Part shown: piece after piece, positions 63,613-64,000 of the stretch
Numbering within the stretch: position 1 is the first letter of the stretch
How the letters are laid out: each line of letters opens with the position of its first letter
From: Rhodanobacter panaciterrae
Lineage (GTDB): Bacteria; Pseudomonadota; Gammaproteobacteria; Xanthomonadales; Rhodanobacteraceae
DNA: 64,000 nt
Reading direction: 5' to 3'
Assembly (NCBI RefSeq): GCF_014651895.1
Contig: NZ_BMXT01000002.1
Coordinates: forward strand, 372,001-436,000
Program-made: the position numbers and the translations under genes
Notes under the pieces: generated by a model
The model's input: the letters and a program-made list of their open reading frames with translations, nothing else
What the model was told of the DNA's origin: nothing
The model's database searches: none

Positions 63613-64000
63613 CTAGCGCGAAGTGTACTCCTCAAGCCGGTCGCGGAAATCGACCACCGGCCCCGGCACATTGCTGACGCCGCCTTCGAAGATGCGTCGC
63701 GGCGTGATGCCGGCGCCATACACGGCTTCATTCGCGTCGTAATCGATGCGCAGTGCCGCGCCATCGATCGCCACGCCGGCGAACAGGCCGCGGGCGCGCG
63801 AGTAGGAGTAGATCTCGGCCTTCATCTGCTCATCGGTGGACGCGCTGGTGGTGCGTCCGACCGGGCCGGCCGCGGCCGACGCGTCGGCGCCGAGGGTGAA
63901 CTTGCCGCGCACGATCGAATCCACACCGCGCTGGGTGCGGAACACCAGGATCACGTCGGTCGACGACACGCCGATCTGGAAGCCCACACTGCCGCCGGTC
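63613..64000 (-). CDS. Lipid-binding SYLF-domain protein, C-terminal part (cut by window edge)
   Basis: The frame ends at 63613 and is open to the window edge, so only the last about 128 residues are seen: GGSVGFQIGVSSTDVILVFRTQRGVDSIVRG, then LGADASAAAGPVGR, IYSYSRARGLFAGVAIDGAALRID and the end DRLEEYTSR. This is the typical C-terminal half of a SYLF (Ysc84/DUF500) domain. The N-terminus with its probable signal peptide lies outside. It is likely an envelope lipid-binding protein. Confidence 0.9.
   Translation of the reverse strand, partial: TGGSVGFQIGVSSTDVILVFRTQRGVDSIVRGKFTLGADASAAAGPVGRTTSASTDEQMKAEIYSYSRARGLFAGVAIDGAALRIDYDANEAVYGAGITPRRIFEGGVSNVPGPVVDFRDRLEEYTSR

Overview
The window reads as chromosome of a high-GC gammaproteobacterium of the order Xanthomonadales, most likely the Rhodanobacter/Dyella/Luteibacter group (Rhodanobacteraceae). 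The inference rests on gene content: a DUF3247 protein, a glutaredoxin–IscA-like–rhodanese fusion, a lipoyl-E3 pyruvate dehydrogenase subunit, a QEGLA-motif (DUF1704) protein, an Oar-like TonB receptor beside a TPR-sulfotransferase, and DUF2884 and DUF3224 proteins. No rRNA, tRNA, CRISPR array, prophage or intact insertion sequence was seen. Most of the window is ordinary core and family-level genome. Many long open frames lie antisense to real genes because of the GC-rich codon bias and are not annotated.

Layout. 0-8.4 kb: a partial amino-acid permease, an ATP-grasp enzyme, an orphan MprF-like flippase domain, DNA polymerase IV, DUF3224, a TRIC/YadS-type channel, then an ECF sigma factor with a putative membrane anti-sigma and a divergent small membrane protein, an unusual DapB, a glycine-zipper protein and an unknown coiled-coil protein. 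8.5-11.7 kb: lpd and aceF (E3 and E2 of pyruvate dehydrogenase). Their partner aceE is 20 kb away at 31.5-34.2 kb, next to the NADP malic enzyme maeB. 11.9-16.5 kb: an ABC ATPase and a permease fused to an M1-type peptidase. 16.5-24.2 kb: MscS channel and a run of small secreted, lipo- or membrane proteins of unknown role, a universal stress protein and a ferritin-like diiron protein. 24.3-31.3 kb: a membrane LytTR regulator divergent from an acyltransferase, MFS exporter, amidinotransferase-fold hydrolase, glutathione transferase, DUF883 and OmpA–DUF4377 proteins. 36.8-43.7 kb: QEGLA protein, RsgA, an alanine-type aminotransferase, an SGNH hydrolase, an LpxH-like phosphoesterase and the triple-domain glutaredoxin. 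43.7-51.7 kb: an accessory-looking block with an iron/2-oxoglutarate hydroxylase, TPR-sulfotransferase, Oar-like TonB receptor, a ChaN/erythromycin-esterase-like secreted protein, AT-richer gaps and a REP-type repeat pair. 51.7-64 kb: AMP nucleosidase, DegV, an SDR, SppA, MATE exporter, DUF3667, PriA, the tatABC operon and the start of a SYLF-domain gene.

How the genes work together. AceE, AceF and Lpd form the pyruvate dehydrogenase complex, and MaeB supplies pyruvate to it. The ECF sigma gene and the divergent membrane gene share two mirror-image promoters with the same -35 and -10 sequences, which makes a self-contained autoregulated stress switch. The ABC ATPase and permease–peptidase form one transporter. 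TatABC forms the twin-arginine translocase. The hydroxylase, sulfotransferase and TonB receptor look like one functional cassette.

The observations I would follow first are the mirrored ECF promoters (5227-5294), REP palindromes inserted in frame into the linker of lpd (9947-10081), a convergent pair of perfect DnaA boxes ahead of priA (59661-59685), and the sulfotransferase/hydroxylase/TonB cassette (43.7-49.3 kb).
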